Assembly (NCBI GenBank): GCA_963828385.1
Contig: CAWHEF010000002.1
Coordinates: 930,001-994,000, forward strand
Direction: 5' to 3'
Source: Bog-756 sp963828385
Lineage (GTDB): Bacteria; Actinomycetota; Acidimicrobiia; Acidimicrobiales; RAAP-2
Length of the DNA stretch: 64,000 nt
The stretch's first letter is position 1. Every line of letters begins with the position of its first letter. Below the pieces are notes generated by a model that saw nothing but the letters and a program-made list of their open reading frames with translations, did not search any database and had not been told where the DNA came from. Shown here piece by piece: positions 45,291 to 52,774 of the stretch. The translations under genes and the position numbers were made by a program.

Positions 45291-46126
45291 CCGTCGACTA
45301 CGACCGCCTCGGGGTGCGGCCCGGCGATCGCCTGCTCGACCTCGGGTGCGGGTTCGGTCGCCACTCCTACCAGGCGGCACGGCTCGGCGCCTCGGTGGTG
45401 GCGGTCGACGCCAACGCCGACGAGGTGCGGAACGTGCGCGAGACGTTCGCGGCCATGGTGGTGGCGGCCGAGCTCGACCTGGAGCAGGTGGCGACGTCCT
45501 CGGTGCAGGGCGACGCCCTCGCCCTGCCGTTCCCCGGAGGATCCTTCGACCGGGTCATCGCCTCGGAGGTGCTGGAGCACATCCCCGCCGACGAGGCGGC
45601 CATGGTCGAGCTGGCCCGGGTGCTCCGCCCGGGTGGCACCCTGGCCGTGACCGTGCCCCGCTTCGGGCCCGAGCTCGTGAACTGGGCACTGTCCGAGGAG
45701 TACCACGACGTGCCGGGGGGGCACGTCCGCATCTACCGGCACAGCCAGCTCACAGATCGGCTCGAACGGGCGGGCCTCGTCCCCGTCGGGAGCCACCACG
45801 CCCACGGCCTCCATGCCCCCTACTGGTGGCTCCGGTGCCTCGTCGGGCCGAAGAACGACGCGAACCCGGCGGTGGCCGCCTACCACCGGCTGCTCGTGTG
45901 GGACATCGAGAAGGCGCCGCCGGTCACCCGGCTGGCCGATCGGCTGCTCAACCCGCTCGTGGGCAAGAGCCTCGTCGTCTACCTGGAGAAGCCGGGCGTG
46001 GAGAAGCCGTCGACGAAGTCGACCGAGCCGGAGGCCGGGCGGGGAGCCGGGCTGCCCGAAGTGCCCGGAAGCGCCGACACCCGGACCAAGGGCGCCGGCG
46101 GCGTGCTCGATCGGGTGGTGGCATGA
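45284..46126 (+). CDS. Class I SAM-dependent methyltransferase
   Basis: A 280-residue protein from GTG 45284, overlapping the GT4 stop. RLLDLGCGFGRHSYQAARLG is SAM motif I, AVDANADE motif II, and FDRVIASEVLEHIPADEAAM with RPGGTLAVTVPRFGPELVNW motif III onward. The middle region (GHVRIYRHSQLTDRLERAGL) is seen in methyltransferases of glycan and lipid pathways. The last 40 residues are charged and disordered. ATGA overlap with the next gene shows tight coupling. Probably methylates the product of the GT4 enzyme or a lipid precursor. Confidence 0.9.
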   Translation: MLTVDYDRLGVRPGDRLLDLGCGFGRHSYQAARLGASVVAVDANADEVRNVRETFAAMVVAAELDLEQVATSSVQGDALALPFPGGSFDRVIASEVLEHIPADEAAMVELARVLRPGGTLAVTVPRFGPELVNWALSEEYHDVPGGHVRIYRHSQLTDRLERAGLVPVGSHHAHGLHAPYWWLRCLVGPKNDANPAVAAYHRLLVWDIEKAPPVTRLADRLLNPLVGKSLVVYLEKPGVEKPSTKSTEPEAGRGAGLPEVPGSADTRTKGAGGVLDRVVA

Positions 46127-47226
46127 GGCCGGTCCCCGCCGTGAAGGGGGTGATGAGCGCGGATGACGTGCGGACCACGGCCGGCGCCATCGCCCAACTG
46201 CAGCGAAGCGACGGCATGATCGAGTGGTTCCCCGGGGGGCACTGCGACCCCTGGAACCACGTGGAGTCGGCGATGGCCCTCACCGTGTCCGGCATGGATG
46301 CCGAGGCCGACCACGCCTACCGGTGGCTGGTCGACACCCAGCTGCCCGACGGCAGCTGGTTCAACTACTACCTGTCTTCGGGGATCGAGGACGCCCGGCT
46401 CGACACCAACGTCTGCGCCTACCTGGCGACAGGAGCGTGGCACCGGTACCTGTCGACCGGTTCGACAGACGGCCTGGCCGAGCTGTGGCCGGCCGTCGAG
46501 AGGGGGATCGACTTCGTGCTGCGCTGGCAGCGTCCCGACGGCGCCGTCCGCTGGTCGCTCGACGCCTCGGGTGTGCTCGAGGAGTACGCCCTGTTGACCG
46601 GGTCGTCCTCGATGTACCACAGCCTCCGATGCGCAATCGCCTGCGCCGAGCGACTCGGGCACGAGCGCCCCGACTGGGAGCTCGCCGCCGGCCGGCTGGC
46701 CCACGCCCTCACCCACACGCCCGAGGCGTTTGCCCCCAAGGTCGAGTTCGCCATGGACTGGTACTACCCGGTGCTGTCCGGAGCGCTCGCCGGCCCGGCC
46801 GGCGAGGAGCGCATCGAGCGAGGCTGGGGCACGTTCGTCCTGGACGGCCGGGGTGTGCGCTGCGTGTCCACCGGGGACTGGGTCACCGCCGCCGAGACCG
46901 CCGAGTGCGTGCTCGCCCTCGACGTCCTCGGCCTGACTCAGCCGGCACTCGAGCTGTTCGCCTGGGTCCAGGCGCTGCGCAACCAGGACGGCTCGTACTG
47001 GACGGGCATGGTCTACCCCGAGGAGGCCACCTATCCGCCTCTCGAGCGGTCGTCCTACACGGCGGCGGCCGTCGTGCTCGCCTGCGACGCCCTGAGCAGC
47101 GCCACCGATGCCTCGGGCATCTTCCGGGGCGATGGCCTGCCCACCCATCTCGATCTCACCGAGCCGGCCCCGGACGCGCCGGTCGAGCCGGTCGCCCCGG
47201 CGCCGGGCTCGACGGGAGGCGCCTGA
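46123..47226 (+). CDS. Alpha/alpha-toroid protein (prenyltransferase/terpene-cyclase-like)
   Basis: A 367-residue soluble protein. Repeated helical pairs with tryptophan/glycine turns are visible: TQLPDGSWFNYYLSSG, LRWQRPDGAVRWSLDASG and ALRNQDGSYWTGMVYPEEAT resemble QW-type repeats of squalene-hopene cyclase and prenyltransferase folds. The DxDD cyclase motif is not seen, so terpene cyclisation is doubtful. It could also be a glycoside-hydrolase-like (alpha/alpha)6 barrel. ATG 46123 overlaps the methyltransferase stop. The C-terminal 35 residues are proline-rich. Its tight place in the GT4-methyltransferase operon says it acts on the same product. Confidence 0.7.
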   Translation: MRPVPAVKGVMSADDVRTTAGAIAQLQRSDGMIEWFPGGHCDPWNHVESAMALTVSGMDAEADHAYRWLVDTQLPDGSWFNYYLSSGIEDARLDTNVCAYLATGAWHRYLSTGSTDGLAELWPAVERGIDFVLRWQRPDGAVRWSLDASGVLEEYALLTGSSSMYHSLRCAIACAERLGHERPDWELAAGRLAHALTHTPEAFAPKVEFAMDWYYPVLSGALAGPAGEERIERGWGTFVLDGRGVRCVSTGDWVTAAETAECVLALDVLGLTQPALELFAWVQALRNQDGSYWTGMVYPEEATYPPLERSSYTAAAVVLACDALSSATDASGIFRGDGLPTHLDLTEPAPDAPVEPVAPAPGSTGGA

Positions 47227-47259
47227 GAGGGGCCCGGCAGGTCACGTCCCGGTCGGCGC

Positions 47260-47997
47260 TCAGGTCCCTGTCGGTACCCCCAGCCGGCGGAGCACTCGGA
47301 GGGAGCCGCAGGCTCCGTCCTCGGTGAAGGCACCCGAATCGAGGGCGTCGACGAAGAGCTCGTAGGGGGGACGGCCGCCGTCGGCCGGGTCCGGGAAGAC
47401 ATCGTGGATGGCCAGCCAGCCGCCCTCTCTCACGTGCGGCATCCAGCCGCGGTAGTCGGCCCAGGCCGGCTCGACCCCGTGCCCTCCGTCGATGAAGCAG
47501 AAGGCGAGGGGCGTCCGCCACCGGGTGGCGATGGTGGGGGAGTCGCCGACCATGCCGACGACCGATCCCTCGAGCCCCGCCCCCATGATCGTCGTTCGCC
47601 AGCGGGGCAGCGTATCGATCCGACCGGTCGCCGGATCCACCAGAGATTCGTCGTGATGCTCCCAACCCTCCTGGTTCTCCTCGGAACCGTGGTGGTGGTC
47701 GACGCTGAAGACGACGGCTCCCGTCTCCTCGGCGGCGGCTCCGAGGTACACGGTCGACTTCCCGCACCAGGCGCCGATCTCCACGAACGTCGACTTGTCG
47801 AAGACGGCGCCCGCCCGCAGGGCAGCCAGGTAGAGGGCCTCGCCCTCGTCGTCGGGCATGAACCCGGTGGCGGCACGGGCCAGCGTGAACAGCTCCCGGC
47901 GCCGGCTGCTCACGTCAACCGTTTCCCGCCTAGAGGGCATGCCGGGCGACGAACGGGCGGAAACGGTCGCTGGAGCCATGGGCCCAGCCTCGCACAT
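47260..47997 (-). CDS. Class I SAM-dependent methyltransferase (Methyltransf_24 type)
   Basis: A 245-residue protein, convergent to the toroid gene. FVEIGAWCGKSTVYLGAAAE is SAM motif I of the methyltransf-24/O-methyltransferase group. VFSVDHHHGSEENQEGWEHH is a histidine-rich acidic loop, then LAFCFIDGGHGVEPAWADYR and GGWLAIHDVFPDPADGG, with the DGGH and HD positions used to bind metal in cephalosporin-hydroxylase-like relatives. The start may be MAPATV (ATG 47979) or ATG 47997. Likely an O-methyltransferase on a sugar or a small molecule. Confidence 0.85.
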   Translation of the reverse strand: MCEAGPMAPATVSARSSPGMPSRRETVDVSSRRRELFTLARAATGFMPDDEGEALYLAALRAGAVFDKSTFVEIGAWCGKSTVYLGAAAEETGAVVFSVDHHHGSEENQEGWEHHDESLVDPATGRIDTLPRWRTTIMGAGLEGSVVGMVGDSPTIATRWRTPLAFCFIDGGHGVEPAWADYRGWMPHVREGGWLAIHDVFPDPADGGRPPYELFVDALDSGAFTEDGACGSLRVLRRLGVPTGT

Positions 47998-48076
47998 CCA
48001 GGCCGAACGGTCTGCTAGTCATGGGCGTTGAGGCGGGCGGTTCGTCACCGCTGCCCGCCGAGGATTCCCGGATCTC

Positions 48077-50251
48077 ATGACCCGACCGACGTCCCGACCC
48101 GCACACCGCGCCCACCGTTCGAACCGCCACGCCAGGCCGTCGGCAACCGGCCGGGCGCGCATCCCTGCGCTTGACGGCATCCGTGCGCTCGCCCTAGTGC
48201 TGATCATGACCTTCCATTTCGGCGTGAGCTGGCTCCCGGGCGGCTACCTCGGCGTCGACATGTTCTTCGTCCTGTCCGGTTACCTGATCACCGGGCTGCT
48301 GATCGGGGAGTACCGCAGATCGCACCGGATCGTCCTTTCGGCCTTCTGGCTCCGGCGTGCCCGCCGGCTGCTCCCCGCCCTCGTCCTCGTCCTCGTCGCC
48401 GTCACCTTGATGGTGCGGTTTGCCGAGCCGGCCGGCCTCTATCCGGGCTTCCGGATGAACGCGCTCTCTGCCGAGTTCTACTTCTCGAACTGGTGGCAGA
48501 TCGCCACGTCCTCCAACTACTTCGTGGCCACCGGGGCCGTCTCTCCGCTCACCCACACCTGGTCTCTCGCCGTCGAGGAACAGTTCTACCTGGTGTGGCC
48601 GCTCGTCGCCGTCGCCGTCCTCCATCTCTCGAGGTCGCTCGTCCGCGGGGTCCGTGTCCTGGCGCTCATCTCACTCGCCGGCGCAGCGGCATCGGTCGCA
48701 GAGATGGCGGTGCTCTACGGGCCGTCCGTCAATACGACCCGCCTCTATTTCGGGACCGACACGCACGCGGAGGCCATCCTGATCGGCGCTGCGCTCGCAT
48801 GCGTGCTGACGCTCGTCCAGCTCCGTCGGGGTCAAGAGGGAATGGCCCCCCCGGCTCGTTCCGTCCTCGCCTGCACGGCGCTCTTTGCGGTCGGCGTGCT
48901 CGGCATCGCCGGCATCGTCACCCTGTCCGTCACCATGGACGGCACGTCTGCGTTTGCCTACCGGGGTGGCCTGGCGCTCGGTTCGCTCTGTGCGGCTGCG
49001 ATCATCCTCGGGGTCGTGTGCGTGCAGAACGGCGCTGTGGCACGGCTCTTGTCATTGGGACCCTTGGTCTGGATCGGGACTGTCTCCTATGGCGCCTATC
49101 TGTGGCACTACCCGGTCTTCGTCTACCTGGACGGCGCCCGAACCGGTCTCACCGACTTCGCGCTGTTGGTCGTGCGTGCGGCGGTGACCTTTGCCATCGC
49201 CGCCGCCAGCTATTACATCCTCGAGCGCCCGATCCTCGAACGGACCTACTGGCGAACGCTCAGGGCGGCCGTCCCGGCCGTCGCTGTTGTCGCGGGGACG
49301 GCGGCGTTGGTGCTGGCGGGGACGGCGGCCGAGGCGTCGGCCAATCCGAGCGCCCCCCTTCCTTCGACCCAGGCGACGGCCGCCGGGCAGCACCTCGTCC
49401 CTGTCCTGCTGGAGGGTGATTCGACCGCTCTCACCCTCGGCCCCGCGATCGTCAACGAGGCGGCCGCTCTCCATGTCGGCATCCAGTTGATCGACGATGG
49501 CGTCGAGGGGTGCGGAATCGCTGAGGGAACCGAATTGGTCGACTCGGGGGTCATCCACCAGGTCTCGATCCAGTGCAACACCTCCGCCCCGGCAACCCAG
49601 CAGTGGCCCGCACTGCTTCAAGGGGAGGTGGCCAAGTACCGGCCAAAGGTCGTGGTGCTCCTGGCCGGCCGGTGGGAGGTGCATGACTGGATCAATTCCG
49701 ACGGCTCCGAGACCAACATCACCGACCCGACGTTCGCCGCCTATGTGAAGCAACAGCTGCAGCGTTTCGTGGCGATCGCCTCGAGCCAGGGAGCACACGT
49801 CATCCTGATGACGGCGCCGTATTACGACAGCGGCGAACTCCCCGACGGGCAGCCCAAGCCCGAGGACAACCCGGGGCGGGTGGACGTCTACAACCGGCTG
49901 GTCCGCCAGGTGGCAGCGGCAACTGCGGCGACCGGCCTGATCGACCTCAACCCGATCGTCTGTCCGGGCGGCCGGTACACCCAGTCGATCGGCAACATCG
50001 TGGTGCGTGCGCCCGACGGCGTACATTTCCCCTATGTGGTGGTCGACGGAGCACCTGGTGTCACGGCCGACTCCCCGGACCAGTTCAACAGGTTCGCGAG
50101 CTGGATCGGCCCTAAGCTGCTCCCGCCGATCGAAGAGGCGGCGGGGATCATGCCGTCCGGGTCCATCGCGCCAGGTGCAAGTGCGCATCCCTCATCGACC
50201 ACTCGAGGAGCGACGGCGCGGGCGGCGGTGAGTGGGACCGCCCGCCGGTGA
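48077..50251 (+). CDS. Acyltransferase 3 - SGNH fusion (OafA/YrhL type), copy 1
   Basis: An intact 724-residue protein. Residues 1-395 form the membrane acyltransferase-3 domain: IPALDGIRALALVLIMTFHF, VDMFFVLSGYLITGLL, SPLTHTWSLAVEEQFYLVWP and SYGAYLWHYPVFVYL. A hydrophobic segment near residue 405 leads to an extracytoplasmic SGNH hydrolase domain: LLEGDSTALTLG holds the GDS serine block and DGVHFPYVV the catalytic Asp-His pair. Such fusions O-acetylate envelope glycans, the SGNH part doing the final transfer. A related copy is at 52775. It starts 79 nt from the divergent methyltransferase gene. Confidence 0.92.
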   Translation: MTRPTSRPAHRAHRSNRHARPSATGRARIPALDGIRALALVLIMTFHFGVSWLPGGYLGVDMFFVLSGYLITGLLIGEYRRSHRIVLSAFWLRRARRLLPALVLVLVAVTLMVRFAEPAGLYPGFRMNALSAEFYFSNWWQIATSSNYFVATGAVSPLTHTWSLAVEEQFYLVWPLVAVAVLHLSRSLVRGVRVLALISLAGAAASVAEMAVLYGPSVNTTRLYFGTDTHAEAILIGAALACVLTLVQLRRGQEGMAPPARSVLACTALFAVGVLGIAGIVTLSVTMDGTSAFAYRGGLALGSLCAAAIILGVVCVQNGAVARLLSLGPLVWIGTVSYGAYLWHYPVFVYLDGARTGLTDFALLVVRAAVTFAIAAASYYILERPILERTYWRTLRAAVPAVAVVAGTAALVLAGTAAEASANPSAPLPSTQATAAGQHLVPVLLEGDSTALTLGPAIVNEAAALHVGIQLIDDGVEGCGIAEGTELVDSGVIHQVSIQCNTSAPATQQWPALLQGEVAKYRPKVVVLLAGRWEVHDWINSDGSETNITDPTFAAYVKQQLQRFVAIASSQGAHVILMTAPYYDSGELPDGQPKPEDNPGRVDVYNRLVRQVAAATAATGLIDLNPIVCPGGRYTQSIGNIVVRAPDGVHFPYVVVDGAPGVTADSPDQFNRFASWIGPKLLPPIEEAAGIMPSGSIAPGASAHPSSTTRGATARAAVSGTARR

Positions 50252-50279
50252 GCGCGTCCGGCTGCCGACGGACGGGTGA

Positions 50280-50873
50280 TCAGCCGCGGACGAGTTGGAC
50301 CACGCCGTAGGCCGTGAAGCCGAGCAACACGACCCCGCCGGCTTTGCGAATGACGCTGAGGGGAAGCACCCGGAGCAGCGCCCGACCTCCGAACGCGCCG
50401 AGGGCGGCGACGGCGACAAGGGCGGCGATCGCTCCCACGAACACCGCAACCGGGTCGTGGTACCTGGCGGCCAAGTTGGCGGTGAGGATCTGCGTGAGGT
50501 CACCGAACTCCCCGATGAAGATCACGCCGAAGGCCGTTCCCGCCACTCTCAGGCCGTTCCTGGCCGTAAGGGCGTCGCCGGTGGGCTCCCCCCTCTCCTC
50601 CTCCGCATTCTCCGGAACGAAGAGCAGGTAGGCGGCACCCGCCGCGAAGAGCACCGTCGTCACAAGCTCGATCCAGAAGTGGGGAAGCAGGTGGAGCGCC
50701 TGCCCCGCGGCCACGGCGATGACCATGTGGACGAAAAAGGCTGCCGACGCACCGGCCCACACCAGTACAGGCCGGTTCCTCGACCCCATGATCACGTTGG
50801 CGATCATCGTCTTGTCGGGCAGCTCCGCCAGAGAGATCAGCACGAAGACGGTGAGGACGACGCCGACCGGCAT
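50280..50873 (-). CDS. TMEM165/GDT1 family cation transporter
   Basis: A 197-residue membrane protein with six helices. The two copies of the conserved E-x-G-D-(KR)-(TS) motif are recognisable: SLAELPDKTM in helix 1, with proline for the usual glycine, and FIGEFGDLTQI in helix 4, with leucine for the usual basic residue. The loop between the halves is acidic. Members move Mn2+ or Ca2+ out of the cytoplasm in exchange for protons. ATG 50873 follows TAACCT by 6 nt. It is divergent from the 50957 gene and convergent with the acyltransferase. A Mn2+ pump may support secretory glycosyltransferases, an inference. Confidence 0.9.
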   Translation of the reverse strand: MPVGVVLTVFVLISLAELPDKTMIANVIMGSRNRPVLVWAGASAAFFVHMVIAVAAGQALHLLPHFWIELVTTVLFAAGAAYLLFVPENAEEERGEPTGDALTARNGLRVAGTAFGVIFIGEFGDLTQILTANLAARYHDPVAVFVGAIAALVAVAALGAFGGRALLRVLPLSVIRKAGGVVLLGFTAYGVVQLVRG

Positions 50874-50879
50874 CTGCTC

Positions 50880-50885
50880 AGGTTA
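50880..50885 (-). promoter_or_regulatory. -10 box TAACCT, leaderless start for GDT1 gene
   Basis: TAACCT on the minus strand ends 6 nt before ATG 50873. Confidence 0.45.
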
Positions 50886-50956
50886 GGGGACTCCGGTCGT
50901 GTGACATGTCTCCAGCACGCCCTTGCCGGTGCGCTCCACTACTGCTGTGCCAGCAT

Positions 50957-52561
50957 GTGCCGGTGCCGGCGAAGGTGAGCGACGTCCCCGCCCGGCGCGA
51001 ATGGGTTCCGGCTGCCGTCCGGATCAGCAGCCATCTCGTGGTGTGGGCAGCAGTGATCATCCCGGTGGGGGTGGTCCTCGCCACCGGTTGGATCCCAACC
51101 GGTGACGATGCGGCGATTGCTATCCGTGCCCACCAGTCCCTCACTCTCCACCCACCGCTCCTCGGGATGTTCTCCACGCTGGCCAACAGTTCGGGACGGG
51201 CAACGTACGACCCCGGGCCGCTGCTCTTCTGGTTGCTCGCCGTCCCCGTCAGGCTCGATCCCGTCCACGGGAGCGCTTGGGGAGCGGCACTGTTCTGCGG
51301 AGCAGCCCTCTCTGTGGCCGTCGAGGCGGTGTGGTCGACCAGGCAGTGGGTCGGGTGCGCGGTGCTTGCCTTTGCCGCCGCCGACTACCTGTGGCTGGTC
51401 ACGGCGGTGTTCGAGAATCCCTCCTGGAACGCGTTCTTCCCGGTCCCGTTCATCATTGCTGCTTTGGCCATCGCCTGGGTGGTGGCGTCGGGATCGGTCG
51501 GATGGTGGCCCGTTCTGGTGTTGGTCGGTTCGGTCGCCGCCCAGGGGCAGCTCATCTTCACCATCCCGGCGGTGGTCCTGGTCGTGACGGCCCCGATCAT
51601 CGCGCTGGGCGTGGCGGGACGGCCGGACCGCCTGCGCTGGATGGTCGTCGGAGTCGTCGTCGGTGTCGCCTGCTGGGCGGCACCCATCGTGCAACAGCTC
51701 GGTTCGCACGGCAACGTCAGCGCGCTGGCGGCGAGCGGTCGGGGGCTGCCGCGAATAGGAGCGACCTTCGGGCTCCGCGCCGTCGGGATGGTGGGCTCTC
51801 CCTCGGCACTCTGGCTCCACCGGCTGCCCGAAGGCTTCTTCGGCGTGATCGGCGCCATCGCTGCCAACAGTCCGATCCTCGGTGTGGCGGTGCTGGTCAT
51901 CGTGGCCCTGGTAGCCGTACTCGCCTGGCGCGCCGGGCGCTGCCGCCTCTGTGCACTGGCAGCGGTCGCTTTCGTGGGCGCGGTCTCCGCCGGAATCGCC
52001 CTCTCCGTCGTGCCGCAGAAGAACGAACTGAGCCTCGACTACACGATCTGCTTCCTCTGGGGGGTCAGCATCCTCGTGTGGACGGCGGTGGTCTGGGGGA
52101 TCGTCGCCCTCCTGGCGAGCTCCGACGGCGTGCGGCGCGGTTTCGATCAGCACGTTGGACGGCACCGAGCCCGGATGGTCGGCGGGTTGGTGGCCATCGG
52201 GGTTCCGTTGGCTGTCGTGGTCGTCGGCGCCTCGTCGCTTTCGAGCTACGTACCCCAGTTGACGACGGTCGGGCTCGACACCCGCGGCTTTCGCACGGTG
52301 ATCGTCTTCACCGGCCGCATCGAACGGGCCGAGCCCCGCGGCCCGGTGACGTTGAAGGTCTCCAGCCCGCTCAAGGGGTACTACGTCGCCAATGCCCTCA
52401 CCGAAGGGATCGCCTGGAGGTTGCAGGCCGACGGATGGAGGCCGGGACTCGTCGACGTCCAGCGTGCCTATACCGGCCTGGACCCTCAACCGGGGGCACC
52501 GGAGTACATCGTCACGGTGGCTCCCGACGGACGGGTGACCCTCCGATCCCACCCCGGGTAA
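50957..52561 (+). CDS. Multi-spanning membrane protein, GT-C-like
   Basis: About 534 residues with roughly eleven membrane segments and a C-terminal extracytoplasmic domain of about 110 residues. After helix 1 the loop reads GWIPTGDDAAIAIRAHQSLT, where the DD pair lies at the position of the catalytic acid in GT-C glycosyltransferases. NSSGRATYDPGPLLFWLLAV follows. This is consistent with a polyprenyl-sugar transferase but I cannot assign a family. GTG codons at 50957, 50963 and 50975 are all possible starts; no clear ribosome site decides. It lies between the GDT1 gene and the second SGNH acyltransferase. Confidence 0.65.
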   Translation: MPVPAKVSDVPARREWVPAAVRISSHLVVWAAVIIPVGVVLATGWIPTGDDAAIAIRAHQSLTLHPPLLGMFSTLANSSGRATYDPGPLLFWLLAVPVRLDPVHGSAWGAALFCGAALSVAVEAVWSTRQWVGCAVLAFAAADYLWLVTAVFENPSWNAFFPVPFIIAALAIAWVVASGSVGWWPVLVLVGSVAAQGQLIFTIPAVVLVVTAPIIALGVAGRPDRLRWMVVGVVVGVACWAAPIVQQLGSHGNVSALAASGRGLPRIGATFGLRAVGMVGSPSALWLHRLPEGFFGVIGAIAANSPILGVAVLVIVALVAVLAWRAGRCRLCALAAVAFVGAVSAGIALSVVPQKNELSLDYTICFLWGVSILVWTAVVWGIVALLASSDGVRRGFDQHVGRHRARMVGGLVAIGVPLAVVVVGASSLSSYVPQLTTVGLDTRGFRTVIVFTGRIERAEPRGPVTLKVSSPLKGYYVANALTEGIAWRLQADGWRPGLVDVQRAYTGLDPQPGAPEYIVTVAPDGRVTLRSHPG

Positions 52562-52582
52562 CCCTCCGATCCCAACGCGGGT
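52538..52582 (+). repeat. 22-bp imperfect tandem repeat across the stop codon
   Basis: ACCCTCCGATCCCACCCCGG and ACCCTCCGATCCCAACGCGG start the two 22-bp units, separated by one base. The first unit encodes the last residues of the membrane protein; the second lies just after its stop. Confidence 0.85.
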
Positions 52583-52774
52583 TAGACGAGTACCGCGCTG
52601 CCACTGTGACTTCGGGGCGACGGCGGGGCGGCACTCGGGACGGGGGAGGGACAACGGCGCCGCCGGGCTTGATACGCGTCCCGCAGAAGCCGGGTGGATA
52701 GTGTTTGCGGCTGACGGTCCGCAGCGAGAGGGGGGAAGGTCCGTGCAGGCTCCGTCGCACGTTGGGGTCCGGCG

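Noticed and set aside
46123..47226. Calling the toroid protein a squalene-hopene cyclase
   Set aside because: It is half the normal length and lacks the DxDD acid motif, so only the fold resemblance is kept.
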